Source: an uncultured Celeribacter sp. (GTDB taxonomy: Bacteria > Pseudomonadota > Alphaproteobacteria > Rhodobacterales > Rhodobacteraceae). From it: DNA of 64,000 bases. Where the stretch lies: contig NZ_OY781106.1 of the NCBI RefSeq assembly GCF_963676475.1, positions 1,302,001 to 1,366,000 on the forward strand, written 5' to 3'. Position 1 is the first letter of the stretch. Each line of letters begins with the position of its first letter. This document shows, piece by piece, positions 8,713-16,933 of the stretch. The notes beneath the pieces are model-generated. The model saw only the letters and a program-made list of their open reading frames with translations, did no database searches and had not been told where the DNA came from. A program made the position numbers and the translations under genes.

Positions 8713-9636
8713 CCCAATAAGATTCGAATACCCCGCCTCATCGTAGTGCTTCTTCAACCGCTGCAACGCGATCCGCAGCACGATCTTGCCGGAGCGCGCC
8801 GACCAGCCCATGCGTTTCTCGGCCTGCTCCATACCTTCAAGATAGCAACAGCAGCGCAGCGCCACATCGCCCAGACCCGGCCCGAGGTCCAGAAGTGCCG
8901 CGCCGACGCGCGCCCGCGCCGCATCGGGGCCGAACCCATTGACGTTCCCCGCGACATCCTTTTGCGCGCCCGCCGTCAGGTAGAGGTCCCAATTCTGCTC
9001 TTTGCCAGCGCCCATCTGGGACAGTTCGAAATCTTCGCGCAGACGTTCCGCAGCGCCGACGAGTTCCGGCGAGAGAAACGCCTCGCCTTCTTTGTCGCGA
9101 CGACGCGCCAGCACCATGACCGGGCTTTCCGCCGTGTTGTAACGGATGCGTTTGTTGCGGCTCTCGCCCTGATCGAACTCCGCCCGGAAATCATAGCCCG
9201 GGTCCATCTCGCCGAACCGTGCCGGGGCCTCAGCAAACCCTGCACGAGCGGATTCGTCTTCGGCCAGAAACCGACGCAGCGCGGCGCGGCCCGCGGAGGT
9301 GATCGTATAGCGCGTGATCTTGCCCTTGGCGTTCGCGGTGATCCAATCCTTGAGCGCCATCGCCTGCGCAATCGGACGGTCGAGCACGGCGGTGCGCGTG
9401 GTGCGCCCGTCCGGCAAATCGCGCACCACGACGGCCTTTTCCATATCTTTCGCCACCGCCAGACAGGCCCCAGGCTCGGACAGGCGGCGCAGGATGCGGC
9501 GCGCTTCGCGATTGATCGTCGCATCATCCGGTGGGGTGGCCCCCATGGGGGCGTCGAACGGGGTATTGTCGGTCATCTTGTCCATGTCCTTGGCTTTGGG
9601 CAGCGCGCTGAGGGAGAGGCTGGGGATCGGCATCAT
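8710..9636 (-). CDS. DUF6456 domain protein (possible DNA-binding cell-cycle regulator)
   Basis: 308 residues. From about residue 40 it matches the Rhodobacteraceae DUF6456 pattern: NREARRILRRLSEPGACLAVA, a middle segment with ALKDWI and ITSAGRAALRRFLAE (winged-helix-like), and the conserved C-terminus GPGLGDVALRCCCYLEGM...KRMGWSARSGKIVLRIALQRLKKHY. Function unknown to me; the C-terminal module looks like a helical DNA-binding fold. In related species, as I recall, this domain is fused to an N-terminal helix-turn-helix; here that part is the separate upstream gene (9633-9872), joined by an ATGA overlap. The first 25 residues (MMPIPSL...) look like linker read-out. The start may be later, for example the internal MTDNTPF. 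Confidence 0.75.
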   Translation of the reverse strand: MMPIPSLSLSALPKAKDMDKMTDNTPFDAPMGATPPDDATINREARRILRRLSEPGACLAVAKDMEKAVVVRDLPDGRTTRTAVLDRPIAQAMALKDWITANAKGKITRYTITSAGRAALRRFLAEDESARAGFAEAPARFGEMDPGYDFRAEFDQGESRNKRIRYNTAESPVMVLARRRDKEGEAFLSPELVGAAERLREDFELSQMGAGKEQNWDLYLTAGAQKDVAGNVNGFGPDAARARVGAALLDLGPGLGDVALRCCCYLEGMEQAEKRMGWSARSGKIVLRIALQRLKKHYDEAGYSNLIG

Positions 9637-9872
9637 TCGGGGCCGGATTCGGGGTCAGACGACTGAGCGAGGCCAAGCGCTTCGTCGATCAACGGATCGT
9701 CGCGCTTTTGCTCAAGCTTGCGGACCTGTCGCATGACCGTGGAGGGCGCGCAGCCCCCCTTTCGGGCCAGTTCACGGATCGTGTCTCCGCTTTCGGTATG
9801 TGCAAGATAGCGCTTCGCCTCTTGCGGCACCCATTTCGGAAGACGCCCCCCCTGGGCGCTCCCTTGGCTCAT
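9633..9872 (-). CDS. small helix-turn-helix protein coupled to the DUF6456 gene
   Basis: 79 residues if read from ATG at 9872 (MSQGSAQGGRLPKWVP), which follows AGGGAAG; ATGs at 9896 and 9929 are alternatives. The segment PKWVPQEAKRYLAHTESG then IRELARKGGCAPSTVMRQVRKLEQKRDDPLIDEAL is a helix-turn-helix of the kind that heads DUF6456 proteins in related bacteria. The stop overlaps the downstream start (ATGA at 9633-9636), so either the two halves are made separately by coupled translation or a one-base error splits a fused gene. The upstream region has DnaA-box-like repeats and TTAA motifs. Confidence 0.7.
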   Translation of the reverse strand: MSQGSAQGGRLPKWVPQEAKRYLAHTESGDTIRELARKGGCAPSTVMRQVRKLEQKRDDPLIDEALGLAQSSDPESGPE

Positions 9873-9977
9873 CGTCGGCTTCCCTGATTCCAGCATCGTA
9901 CCCCCGGCAGTTCTGTTAATTGTTTCCATTAATGATACGGTTAAGACTTAGGGCACGGTTTTTGGTAGCTCGGAAAT

Positions 9978-10020
9978 TTATCCACCGTTTATCCACGCTT
10001 TATCCCCAAATTTATCCCGA
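9978..10020 (+). promoter_or_regulatory. array of four DnaA-box-like nonamers
   Basis: TTATCCACC (9978), TTATCCACG (9989), TTATCCCCA (10000), TTATCCCGA (10012): the first three match the DnaA box TTATCCACA at 8 of 9 positions, the last at 7 of 9. All point the same way and are spaced 11, 11 and 12 bp, so they face the same side of the helix. This could be a DnaA-controlled promoter or part of a replication-related site. Confidence 0.6.
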
Positions 10021-10048
10021 ATCTTGCCTCAACCATGGGTTGCATTGG

Positions 10049-10063
10049 TTACCCAAAGGTTAA
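10049..10063. promoter_or_regulatory. near-consensus CtrA site
   Basis: TTAC-N7-TTAA, one mismatch to the CtrA consensus TTAA-N7-TTAA, 29 bp from the DnaA-like array. A single near-match can occur by chance; the location beside DnaA-like boxes makes it worth listing. Confidence 0.35.
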
Positions 10064-10275
10064 TTGCGGCCTCGTTTGACCAGTATTGTTTCCTATTTCT
10101 AAACACTTGAGGAAAGGAGCGTTCGCAATTCGGAAACAATACGCAACACACGTTCAGGTTGTGCAAATGTGTCATCAATGCGTCGTCAATGTGGCGGCAC
10201 ACCACGTCACGCCAAAGCTTTCGTCCACATCCAACCGGACCGAAGCGCGGCAGACCACAACAGGAGATAAAACTC

Positions 10276-10569
10276 ATGAATGATGTCACGACCCTGCTCA
10301 ACGCTCTCCGTCGCCCCCGTCTTTTGATCCGGGCCGCGCGTTTTGGCCTGAACGACTACAACCGCAATCGTGACCTCAAGCGCGTGATGCGCACAAGCAC
10401 CGCCCCCTCGCCCAGCCGTGCCCTGTCCGCGCTGATCGAGGAAGAGGCGAAAGTCGAAGAAACCCGCCGCTCGGGTGACGCAACCTATAACGTGAAACGC
10501 CACGTTGAGCTTTTGATCGCCCTGATGGGAGAGGCCCGCCTGATGCCCAGCGAACAACACGCCGCCTGA
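10276..10569 (+). CDS. DUF6477 family protein
   Basis: 97 residues, cytosolic, unknown function. The pattern TLLNALRRPRLLIRAARFGL, then YNRNRDLKRVM, then GDATYNVKRHVELLIALMGEARL is that of the small DUF6477 proteins of Rhodobacteraceae. ATG at 10276 is set by AGGAGA at 10262-10267; a longer frame starting at 10159 covers the promoter region and is rejected. Divergent from the HTH/DUF6456 pair across a region with DnaA- and CtrA-like sites. Ends in its own terminator, so it is probably monocistronic. Confidence 0.8.
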   Translation: MNDVTTLLNALRRPRLLIRAARFGLNDYNRNRDLKRVMRTSTAPSPSRALSALIEEEAKVEETRRSGDATYNVKRHVELLIALMGEARLMPSEQHAA

Positions 10570-10586
10570 AATCCAGCCACCCTTTC

Positions 10587-10638
10587 AAAGCCCCCGGCGC
10601 CTCTGCACAGGCACAAGTCCAAAGTCCGGGGGCTTTTT
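10587..10638 (+). terminator. terminator after the DUF6477 gene
   Basis: AAAGCCCCCGG (10587-10597) pairs with CCGGGGGCTTT (10626-10636) and runs into a T tract; the loop of about 28 bases holds a smaller GTGCC-type stem. It lies 18 bases after the stop codon. Confidence 0.8.
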
Positions 10639-10728
10639 CATGCCTTTTTGCCAGACAACCAGCCGGACAGACACAGGAAGGCGGGAATCCATCTTGCCTC
10701 AAAGCCCGCGCGCGCATAAAGGCAAGTC

Positions 10729-12300
10729 ATGACCCAGACATCCCATGACCGCCTCCTCATCATCGACTTCGGCTCTCAGGTGACGCAGCTCATCGCGCGG
10801 CGTCTGCGCGAGTTGAATGTCTATTGCGAAATCCACCCCTATCAGAAGGTCACCGATGCCTCGCTGAAAGAGTTCGCCCCGAAAGCGATCATCTTTTCCG
10901 GCGGCCCGGATTCGGTGATGCGCGAAGGCTCGCCCCGTCCGCCGAAAGCGGCCTATGAGCTGGGCGTGCCTATTCTGGGCATTTGCTATGGCCAGCAGGT
11001 GATGATGCACGATCTGGGCGGTCGTGTTGAGGCGGGCGAACATGCCACCGCCGAATTCGGACGCGCCTATGTGACGCCGACCGACAAACACACCGATTTC
11101 TTCAACGGCTGGTTCATGGATCCGACGGGTAAGGAACAGGTTTGGATGTCTCACGGCGACCACGTCGCCGAGATCGCGCCGGGCTTTGACGTTTACGGCA
11201 CCTCGCCGGGCGCGCCCTTCGCGATGACCGCTGACATTGAGCGCCGATTCTATGCCGTGCAATTCCACCCCGAAGTGCACCACACGCCGAACGGCGCAAC
11301 GCTTTACGAGAACTTCGTGAAAATCGCAGGCTTCAAAGGCGACTGGACCATGGGTGCCTACCGCGAGGAAATGATCGCGAAAATCCGTGAACAGGTCGGC
11401 GACAAGAAAGTCATCTGCGGTCTTTCGGGCGGCGTCGACTCTTCGGTCACCGCGATCCTGCTGCACGAAGCCATCGGCGATCAACTGACCTGCGTCTTCG
11501 TGGATCACGGGTTGCTGCGTCTCAACGAGGCCGAGCAAGTCGTCACCATGTTCCGCGACAACTATAACCTGAACCTCATCGCCGCCGATGAATCGGATCT
11601 GTTCCTCGATGCGCTCGAAGGGGTCTCTGACCCGGAGGTCAAGCGCAAAACCATCGGCAAGCTCTTCATCGACGTGTTCCAGAAATACGCCAATGAGATC
11701 GAAGGCGCGGAATTCCTCGCTCAGGGCACGCTCTATCCCGATGTGATCGAGAGCGTCTCCTTCTCCGGCGGCCCGTCGGTGACGATCAAATCGCACCACA
11801 ATGTCGGAGGCCTGCCCGAGAAAATGGGTCTCAAACTGGTCGAACCGCTGCGTGAGCTGTTCAAGGACGAGGTGCGCGCGCTGGGTCATGAGCTGGGCCT
11901 GCCTGCCTCCTTCATCGGGCGTCACCCCTTCCCCGGACCGGGTCTCGCGATCCGTTGCCCCGGCGAGATCACCCGCGATAAGCTCGAAATCCTGCGCAAG
12001 GCCGACGCCGTCTACATCGACCAGATTCGCAAGCACGGTCTCTACGACGACATTTGGCAGGCCTTCGCCGCCATCCTGCCGATGCGCACCGTGGGCGTGA
12101 TGGGCGATGGGCGCACCTATGACTATGCGCTGGCGCTGCGGGCTGTGACCTCGGTCGATGGCATGACCGCGGACTATTACCCGTTCAGCCACGAATTCCT
12201 CTCTGAGACCTCCACCCGGATCATCAACGAGGTCAAAGGCGTGAACCGCGTGTTCTACGACTGCACGTCGAAACCGCCGGGAACGATCGAGCTGGAATAA
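10729..12300 (+). CDS. guaA: GMP synthase (glutamine-hydrolysing)
   Basis: 523 residues, normal length. Converts XMP, ATP and glutamine to GMP, the last step of guanine nucleotide synthesis. The N-terminal class I amidotransferase has GICYGQQ with nucleophile Cys86 and a His/Glu pair in the QFHPEVHHT segment (about residue 182). The ATP-pyrophosphatase domain starts near residue 205 with the P-loop LSGGVDSSV, and the C-terminal dimerisation domain ends in KPPGTIELE. Intact with no frame problems. Followed by a terminator. The partner guaB is 35 kb away at 47477-48928 on the other strand. Confidence 0.98.
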   Translation: MTQTSHDRLLIIDFGSQVTQLIARRLRELNVYCEIHPYQKVTDASLKEFAPKAIIFSGGPDSVMREGSPRPPKAAYELGVPILGICYGQQVMMHDLGGRVEAGEHATAEFGRAYVTPTDKHTDFFNGWFMDPTGKEQVWMSHGDHVAEIAPGFDVYGTSPGAPFAMTADIERRFYAVQFHPEVHHTPNGATLYENFVKIAGFKGDWTMGAYREEMIAKIREQVGDKKVICGLSGGVDSSVTAILLHEAIGDQLTCVFVDHGLLRLNEAEQVVTMFRDNYNLNLIAADESDLFLDALEGVSDPEVKRKTIGKLFIDVFQKYANEIEGAEFLAQGTLYPDVIESVSFSGGPSVTIKSHHNVGGLPEKMGLKLVEPLRELFKDEVRALGHELGLPASFIGRHPFPGPGLAIRCPGEITRDKLEILRKADAVYIDQIRKHGLYDDIWQAFAAILPMRTVGVMGDGRTYDYALALRAVTSVDGMTADYYPFSHEFLSETSTRIINEVKGVNRVFYDCTSKPPGTIELE

Positions 12301-12316
12301 GCTCCCACAAAAATGC

Positions 12317-12348
12317 AAAGGCGTTCTCCCCCGAGAGAGCGCCTTTTT
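12317..12348 (+). terminator. terminator after guaA
   Basis: AAAGGCG and CTC pair with GAG and CGCCTTT (AAAGGCGTTCTC...GAGAGAGCGCCTTTTT), with a CCCC loop and a T run, 17 bases after the guaA stop. Confidence 0.8.
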
Positions 12349-12403
12349 CTTTGCCAAGCCAAGCCGCCCCTCGCTATGAGAAAGAACCGAGGAGGAGGAT
12401 CCG

Positions 12404-12682
12404 GTGACCAAAATTCTTTTGACAGGGACCATGACCTGCGCGTCCGATGAGGTGGACCACGTTCTGGCGCTTTTGCCCGTGCACATCCGCCTGTCGCGTG
12501 CCGAACCCGGATGTTTGCAATTCGACCTCTGGCAGGATGAGGTGCGCCCCACCGAGTTTCACGTCATCGAAGTGTTTCGCGACGCCCGCGCTTTTGAGGC
12601 GCATCAGGACCGCACGCAAAGTTCCGATTGGTGGCGCGTGACTCATCACATGGCGCGTGATTTCAAAAAGAGCCCGGCATGA
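12404..12682 (+). CDS. antibiotic biosynthesis monooxygenase (ABM) domain protein
   Basis: 92 residues, a single dimeric ferredoxin-like ABM domain. Members include YgiN-type quinol monooxygenases and many uncharacterised proteins. Visible: EVDHVLALLPVHIRLSRAEPGCLQFDLW, then the VIEVFRDARAFEAHQ motif typical of the fold. Starts with GTG at 12404 after a strong AGGAGGAGG. Overlaps the DMT transporter gene by four bases (ATGA), so they form one operon. The substrate is unknown; context with an exporter gives no real hint. Confidence 0.82.
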   Translation: MTKILLTGTMTCASDEVDHVLALLPVHIRLSRAEPGCLQFDLWQDEVRPTEFHVIEVFRDARAFEAHQDRTQSSDWWRVTHHMARDFKKSPA

Positions 12683-13593
12683 GCGCGCACCAAAGGTCCA
12701 CAGACAGCCAGCCGCTCAAAGCCGCGCTTTGGATGAGCGGTGCACTTTTGGGGTTTTCCTCCATGGCCGTGGCCGGGCGCCAACTGGCCGGACACCTCGA
12801 TACCTTTGAAATCCTGGGCTACCGCTCGCTCATTGGCTTGATGATCGTGTTGACCATCGCCGTGACCCAGGGCCGCCTGCGCGAGTGCCGCGCCTCTGCG
12901 ATGCCTTTGCACATCGGCCGCAACCTCGGCCATTTTGCTGGCCAAAACCTCTGGCTTTACGCGCTGACCCTGATCCCCATGGCGCAGTTGTTCGCGTTGG
13001 AATTCTCCTACCCGATCCTCGTGGGCCTGGGCGCCACGATTTTTCTGGGGGAAAAGATGACGCCCACGCGCGCCTTCACATCTGCGCTGGGGTTTGCCGG
13101 CATCCTGATCGTCGCACGGCCCTTTGGCGCTGACGGGCTGTCCATCGGTATCTTTGCCGCCATGGCCTGTGCCTTTGGCTTTGCGGCCTCGGCTTTGTTC
13201 ACCAAAAAGCTGACGCTGACGGCCCATGTCTCCGTGCTTGGCATCATGTTCTGGATGGTCACGCTTCAGCTTGGCTTCGGCTTTGTCTGCGCGCTGGCGG
13301 ATGGCGACATGGCGCTGCCCCGTCTGATCGACCTGCCCTGGGTCACCGTGGTGGCGGTCGCGGGGCTTGGTGCGCATTTCTGTCTGACCACCGCGCTGTC
13401 GCTCGCACCCGCCTCCGTCGTCACGCCGATCGACTTTCTGCGCCTGCCGATCATCGCCGTCATCGGCATGATGTTCTATGGCGAAGGCCTCGATGGGCTG
13501 GTGTTCCTGGGCGCTGCGATCATCTTTTCCGCCAATTACATCAACATCTTGGCCGAGAACCGCCGGATTTCCGCCCGTTCCACCCCAAGTTGA
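12679..13593 (+). CDS. EamA/DMT-family transporter
   Basis: 304 residues with about ten membrane segments, made of two EamA repeats (first from SGALLGFSSMAVAGR, second from about residue 155 IGIFAAMACAFGFAASALF). The conserved EamA elements GYRSLIGL, ALEFSYPILVGLGATIFLGE and TPIDFLRLPIIAVIGMMFYGE are visible. These inner-membrane carriers export amino acids, nucleosides or related metabolites; substrate unknown. Starts inside the ABM gene stop (ATGA). Confidence 0.88.
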   Translation: MSAHQRSTDSQPLKAALWMSGALLGFSSMAVAGRQLAGHLDTFEILGYRSLIGLMIVLTIAVTQGRLRECRASAMPLHIGRNLGHFAGQNLWLYALTLIPMAQLFALEFSYPILVGLGATIFLGEKMTPTRAFTSALGFAGILIVARPFGADGLSIGIFAAMACAFGFAASALFTKKLTLTAHVSVLGIMFWMVTLQLGFGFVCALADGDMALPRLIDLPWVTVVAVAGLGAHFCLTTALSLAPASVVTPIDFLRLPIIAVIGMMFYGEGLDGLVFLGAAIIFSANYINILAENRRISARSTPS

Positions 13594-13754
13594 TGCACAA
13601 AAACCATGATCGCGTCGTTTTCATCATGACGTGGCGTCAGAATTGCTTGAAATTTTGTCGCAGCTTAGGCTGAGTGAACAATAAGAGCGGAAAGTCGCTC
13701 AACACGAACAACTTAGATCGAAGCGAGCCTCGGTGCTCGTCAGGGATGGAGATC

Positions 13755-14864
13755 ATGAAAACAACAACACTTCTGGCCGCCTCACTCGCGGTCGGCTCTA
13801 CCAGTGCATTTGCAGGCGGCATGGATCGCTCCGGCATGTCCATTGCCCCGCTTTTTGAAACGGGCAGCTATGTCGAGTTGAGCTTTGGCTCGGTGAACCC
13901 GGATGTCTCGGGCTATTTCCCGCACCCGCTCGCCGGCGATCTCCCGGCTGGTGATGTCACACCGTCTTTCAACATGATGGCAGGCGCCTACAAACGCGAC
14001 CTGAGCGAAAAACTGTCTTTCGCCCTGATCATTGATCAGCCCTTTGGCGCAGATGTGGATTACGGCTCCGACAAACTCTATCCTGTTGCAGGCTCCACTG
14101 CCACAGTGGACACAACCGCTGTCACCGCGATCCTGCGGTACAAATTCGATGATCGTTTCTCGGTCTATGGTGGCCTGCGGAACCTGAGCTCCGAGGGGGA
14201 GGTGTCGCTCTATAATCAGGGTGTCAATTTCTACCAGATGGAGACCTCGTCCGAGAATGATTGGGGCTATCTCATCGGTGCAGCCTACGAGATTCCCGAC
14301 ATCGCATTGCGCGCCAGCCTGACCTACAATTCAGAAATCGACATCAACTTCACTGCTGATGAGCTGTCGCAACTCGGCGCCAACTCCTCAGACATGAAAG
14401 TGACTATGCCGCAATCGGTGAACTTCGATTTCCAGACCGGGATCGCGGCTGATACGCTTTTGATGTTCTCGGCGCGTTGGGCAGAATGGACCAAGACCAC
14501 CATCGCCCCGGACGATTACGCAACACTCCTTGCCGCGATGGGCGCGACGGATACTGATCTCGTCAACCACAAAGACGATACAATTTCCTACAGCCTCGGT
14601 ATCGGGCGTCGCTTCAACGACAAACTCTCCGGGTCGCTTTCCATCGGCTATGAAGCGGCAAACAACAAAGTGTCCGGCAACCTGTCGCCGACGGATGGTT
14701 ATAAATCCATCACGGCGGGCCTGAAATATCAAATCACCGAACAGACTGCCATTGCAGGTGGTGTCAGCTACGCCTGGATCGGCGACACGACGACTTCGGT
14801 CGGCGGTCAGTTCGAAGACAACAGTGCCATCGGCGTCGGGCTGAAACTGTCGCATCACTTCTGA
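13755..14864 (+). CDS. OmpP1/FadL/TodX-type outer membrane transporter
   Basis: 369 residues. A clear signal peptide MKTTTLLAASLAVGSTSAFA is followed by a mature protein rich in alternating aromatic and polar beta strands, ending in the outer-membrane signature with terminal Phe (GLKLSHHF). The FadL-like features are AGAYKRDLSEKLSFALIIDQPFGADVDY, the paired TLLMFSARWAEW strand and the repeated GY/GV strand pattern near the C-terminus. The family carries hydrophobic compounds such as long-chain fatty acids across the outer membrane. ATG at 13755 is chosen for the signal peptide; the frame is open further upstream. Flanked by its own terminator; no operon partner. Confidence 0.87.
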   Translation: MKTTTLLAASLAVGSTSAFAGGMDRSGMSIAPLFETGSYVELSFGSVNPDVSGYFPHPLAGDLPAGDVTPSFNMMAGAYKRDLSEKLSFALIIDQPFGADVDYGSDKLYPVAGSTATVDTTAVTAILRYKFDDRFSVYGGLRNLSSEGEVSLYNQGVNFYQMETSSENDWGYLIGAAYEIPDIALRASLTYNSEIDINFTADELSQLGANSSDMKVTMPQSVNFDFQTGIAADTLLMFSARWAEWTKTTIAPDDYATLLAAMGATDTDLVNHKDDTISYSLGIGRRFNDKLSGSLSIGYEAANNKVSGNLSPTDGYKSITAGLKYQITEQTAIAGGVSYAWIGDTTTSVGGQFEDNSAIGVGLKLSHHF

Positions 14865-14883
14865 TCCGACCAAACACATTTCT

Positions 14884-14912
14884 GAAAGGCCCCGCATCTC
14901 GTGGGGCCTTTT
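14884..14912 (+). terminator. terminator after the FadL-type gene
   Basis: AAAGGCCCC pairs with GGGGCCTTT around an eight-base loop, followed by TTTTG, about 20 bases after the stop codon. Confidence 0.8.
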
Positions 14913-15022
14913 GCATTTCAAAGCCTCCATCAGAAACCGTGATGGGCTTTTGCACAATTTCCGGTTTGCCAGCCGAGGTCCCGCGCGCGATTTTGCCGTG
15001 AGTGACAAAAGGACCCTCTCGC

Positions 15023-15940
15023 ATGGCCCCACAAAAAACCATCACCCCCGCCGCTTGGGCCGGATTGTTCACCATGGGGTTTCTCTGGGGCTGTTCCTTT
15101 CTGGCCGTCGCCATCCTGATCCGCGAGCTTCCGGTGTTCTGGATCGTCGCGGGCCGGGTCTCTATCGCGGCGCTGGTGCTTTGGAGCTATGTGCTGATCA
15201 AAGGCTTCCCCCTCCCCGCCCTCACCCGCTATCTCTGGCGTTTCATCCTTGTCGGCTGCCTGACCTCCGCCGTGCCCTTCCTGTTGATTTCATGGGCGCA
15301 GCATCACATCCCTTCAGGCCTCGCGGGCATCCTGAACGCCTCCACCGCGATCTTCGGCGTCTTGTTTGCGGCGCTCATCTTTGCCGATGAAAAACTGGGC
15401 CTGCGCAAGGGCACCGGCGTTCTTCTGGGCGTCATGGGCATCGTCACCATCATCGGCATCGAGGCGCTGCGGTCCTTTGATCTCACCTCTTTGGGCCAAC
15501 TGGCGATGATCGGCGCGACCATGTGTTACGGCCTGTCGAACTGTGTCGGGCGCATCCTCTTGTCCGATCTGCGCCCCGAGGTTGCCGCCGCCGGCATGCT
15601 CACGGGCGCGTCGCTTTTTGCCCTGCCCGCAGCGCTTTTGACCTCCGGCCCGCCGCCCCTCGCGCTTATGCCCGAAACCTGGGGTGCGCTCTTGTACCTC
15701 GCCGTGATGTCCACCAGCCTCACCTACATCATCTATTACAAGGTGATCCAACTCGCAGGCGCCGGGAACACCTCGCTCACCACGCTCATCGTCGCCCCCG
15801 TCTCCATCGCCTTGGGCGCGCTCGTATTGGGCGAAAGCCTTTCGCTTCAGGCCTATCTGGGCTTCGGCCTCATCGCGCTTGGGCTTTTGGTGATCGACGG
15901 GCGGGTTTTGAGCCGCCTCAGGCGCCAAAACCCCGCATAA
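15023..15940 (+). CDS. EamA/DMT-family transporter
   Basis: 305 residues, ten membrane segments in two EamA repeats. Motifs: FLWGCSFLAVAILIRELPVFWIVAGRVSIAAL read in the first repeat, FLLISWAQHHIPSGLAGILNASTAIF in TM3-4, and the second repeat with SLTYIIYYKVIQLAGAGNTS and PVSIALGALVLGE. Substrate unknown. ATG at 15023 follows AAAAGGA; a GTG at 15002 is the alternative. This is the second DMT carrier within 2.5 kb, but the two are not close relatives by eye and not in one operon. Confidence 0.88.
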   Translation: MAPQKTITPAAWAGLFTMGFLWGCSFLAVAILIRELPVFWIVAGRVSIAALVLWSYVLIKGFPLPALTRYLWRFILVGCLTSAVPFLLISWAQHHIPSGLAGILNASTAIFGVLFAALIFADEKLGLRKGTGVLLGVMGIVTIIGIEALRSFDLTSLGQLAMIGATMCYGLSNCVGRILLSDLRPEVAAAGMLTGASLFALPAALLTSGPPPLALMPETWGALLYLAVMSTSLTYIIYYKVIQLAGAGNTSLTTLIVAPVSIALGALVLGESLSLQAYLGFGLIALGLLVIDGRVLSRLRRQNPA

Positions 15941-16012
15941 CACTTGCGAGGCCGCGCGCGGCATGGCACCACCACCTGCAACCGACAGGGCGTGACCAAC
16001 AGGAACAGACAG

Positions 16013-16900
16013 ATGCAGTACGACACAGCGGCAGAGTGGCAGGGTGCGGCCCACAAACGCCTCATCCTTTTCGGCATGTCGGGTCTCGGGAAAACCGTGA
16101 TCTCCAACATGCTGCGCGACACGGGCGCGTGGTATCACTACTCGATCGACTATCGCATCGGCACGCGGTATCTGGGCGAAGCCATTGACGACAATCTGAA
16201 AAAAGTCGCCATGCGCGAGCCGTTCCTGCGCGAACAATTCCTGTCGGACAGCATCTATATCAAGTCGAACATCACCTTCGACAACCTCGCGCCTGTCTCC
16301 TATTTCCTCGGCAAACCCGGATCAGAGGCGCAGGGCGGCATCCCAATGGCGGAATTTCAGCGCCGTCAGAGCCTGTTCGAAGAGGCTGAAAGAGCCGCTC
16401 TGATGGACACCAGCCATTTCATCAATCGTGCGCAAACGCTCTATGACTATCCGCATTTCGTCTGCGACACCGGGGGCTCGATCTGTGAATGGGTTGATCC
16501 CGAGGACGCCAATGACCCGATCCTGAGCGCGCTCTCTAAAAACGCGCTTCTCGTGTGGCTCAAAGGCTCTGAGGCCCACACCGAAGAGCTGATCCGTCGC
16601 TTTGACAAAGCCCCGAAACCGATGGCGTACCAGCCCGCGTTCCTGAGCGCGATCTGGGACGAATACCTCTCGGAAAAAGGCCTCACAGAGGATCAGGTCA
16701 ACCCCGACGATTTCATCCGCTACACCTACGCCCGTGCCCTCAACCACCGCCAGCCGCGTTACGAGGCAATGGCGAAAAATTGGGGCATCACGCTGGATTA
16801 CGAGGACGTCAAACGCATCACCGGCCCCGACGACTTCTCCGCCCTCATCGCCACCGCACTTGAGAAACCTGCGCTTGATAAACGCGCGACGCAGGCCTAA
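16013..16900 (+). CDS. P-loop ATPase of unknown function upstream of metA
   Basis: 295 residues, soluble. A Walker A motif GMSGLGKT lies near residues 20-27 after an RLILF strand, followed by a kinase-like lid region (MLRDTGAWYHYSIDYRIGTRYL) and a likely second nucleotide strand (HFVCDTGGSICEW, about 147-159). The architecture looks like a small-molecule kinase or ATPase, but I recognise no named family. ATG at 16013 has AGGAACAG upstream. It lies 33 bp before metA on the same strand, so co-transcription and a link to methionine metabolism are possible. This is inference from position only. Confidence 0.7.
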   Translation: MQYDTAAEWQGAAHKRLILFGMSGLGKTVISNMLRDTGAWYHYSIDYRIGTRYLGEAIDDNLKKVAMREPFLREQFLSDSIYIKSNITFDNLAPVSYFLGKPGSEAQGGIPMAEFQRRQSLFEEAERAALMDTSHFINRAQTLYDYPHFVCDTGGSICEWVDPEDANDPILSALSKNALLVWLKGSEAHTEELIRRFDKAPKPMAYQPAFLSAIWDEYLSEKGLTEDQVNPDDFIRYTYARALNHRQPRYEAMAKNWGITLDYEDVKRITGPDDFSALIATALEKPALDKRATQA

Positions 16901-16933
16901 ATTACCTTCCTGCCCTTAAAAGGATACCCTGAA

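Larger units (their letters stand above)
9873..10275. other. 400-bp divergent intergenic region with DnaA-like and TTAA motifs
   Basis: AT-richer than its surroundings, between the HTH/DUF6456 unit (minus) and the DUF6477 gene (plus). It holds four DnaA-box-like nonamers at 9978-10020, three TTAA half sites between 9915 and 9945 (spacings of 9 and 8, not the ideal 7), and one near-consensus CtrA site at 10049-10063. No convincing open reading frame. Both flanking genes must have their promoters here. Confidence 0.6.

Noticed and set aside
9873..10275. Chromosomal origin of replication
   Set aside because: Only DnaA-like and CtrA-like motifs are visible; without GC skew or replication data the call oriC is too strong, so only the motif array is listed.
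10699..12552. A 617-codon open frame antisense to guaA
   Set aside because: guaA is intact and conserved; the antisense frame has no recognisable motif.
15941..16012. SAM-II or SAM/SAH riboswitch in front of the ATPase-metA unit
   Set aside because: The 72-bp leader and the 33-bp gap before metA show no pseudoknot pattern I could match.
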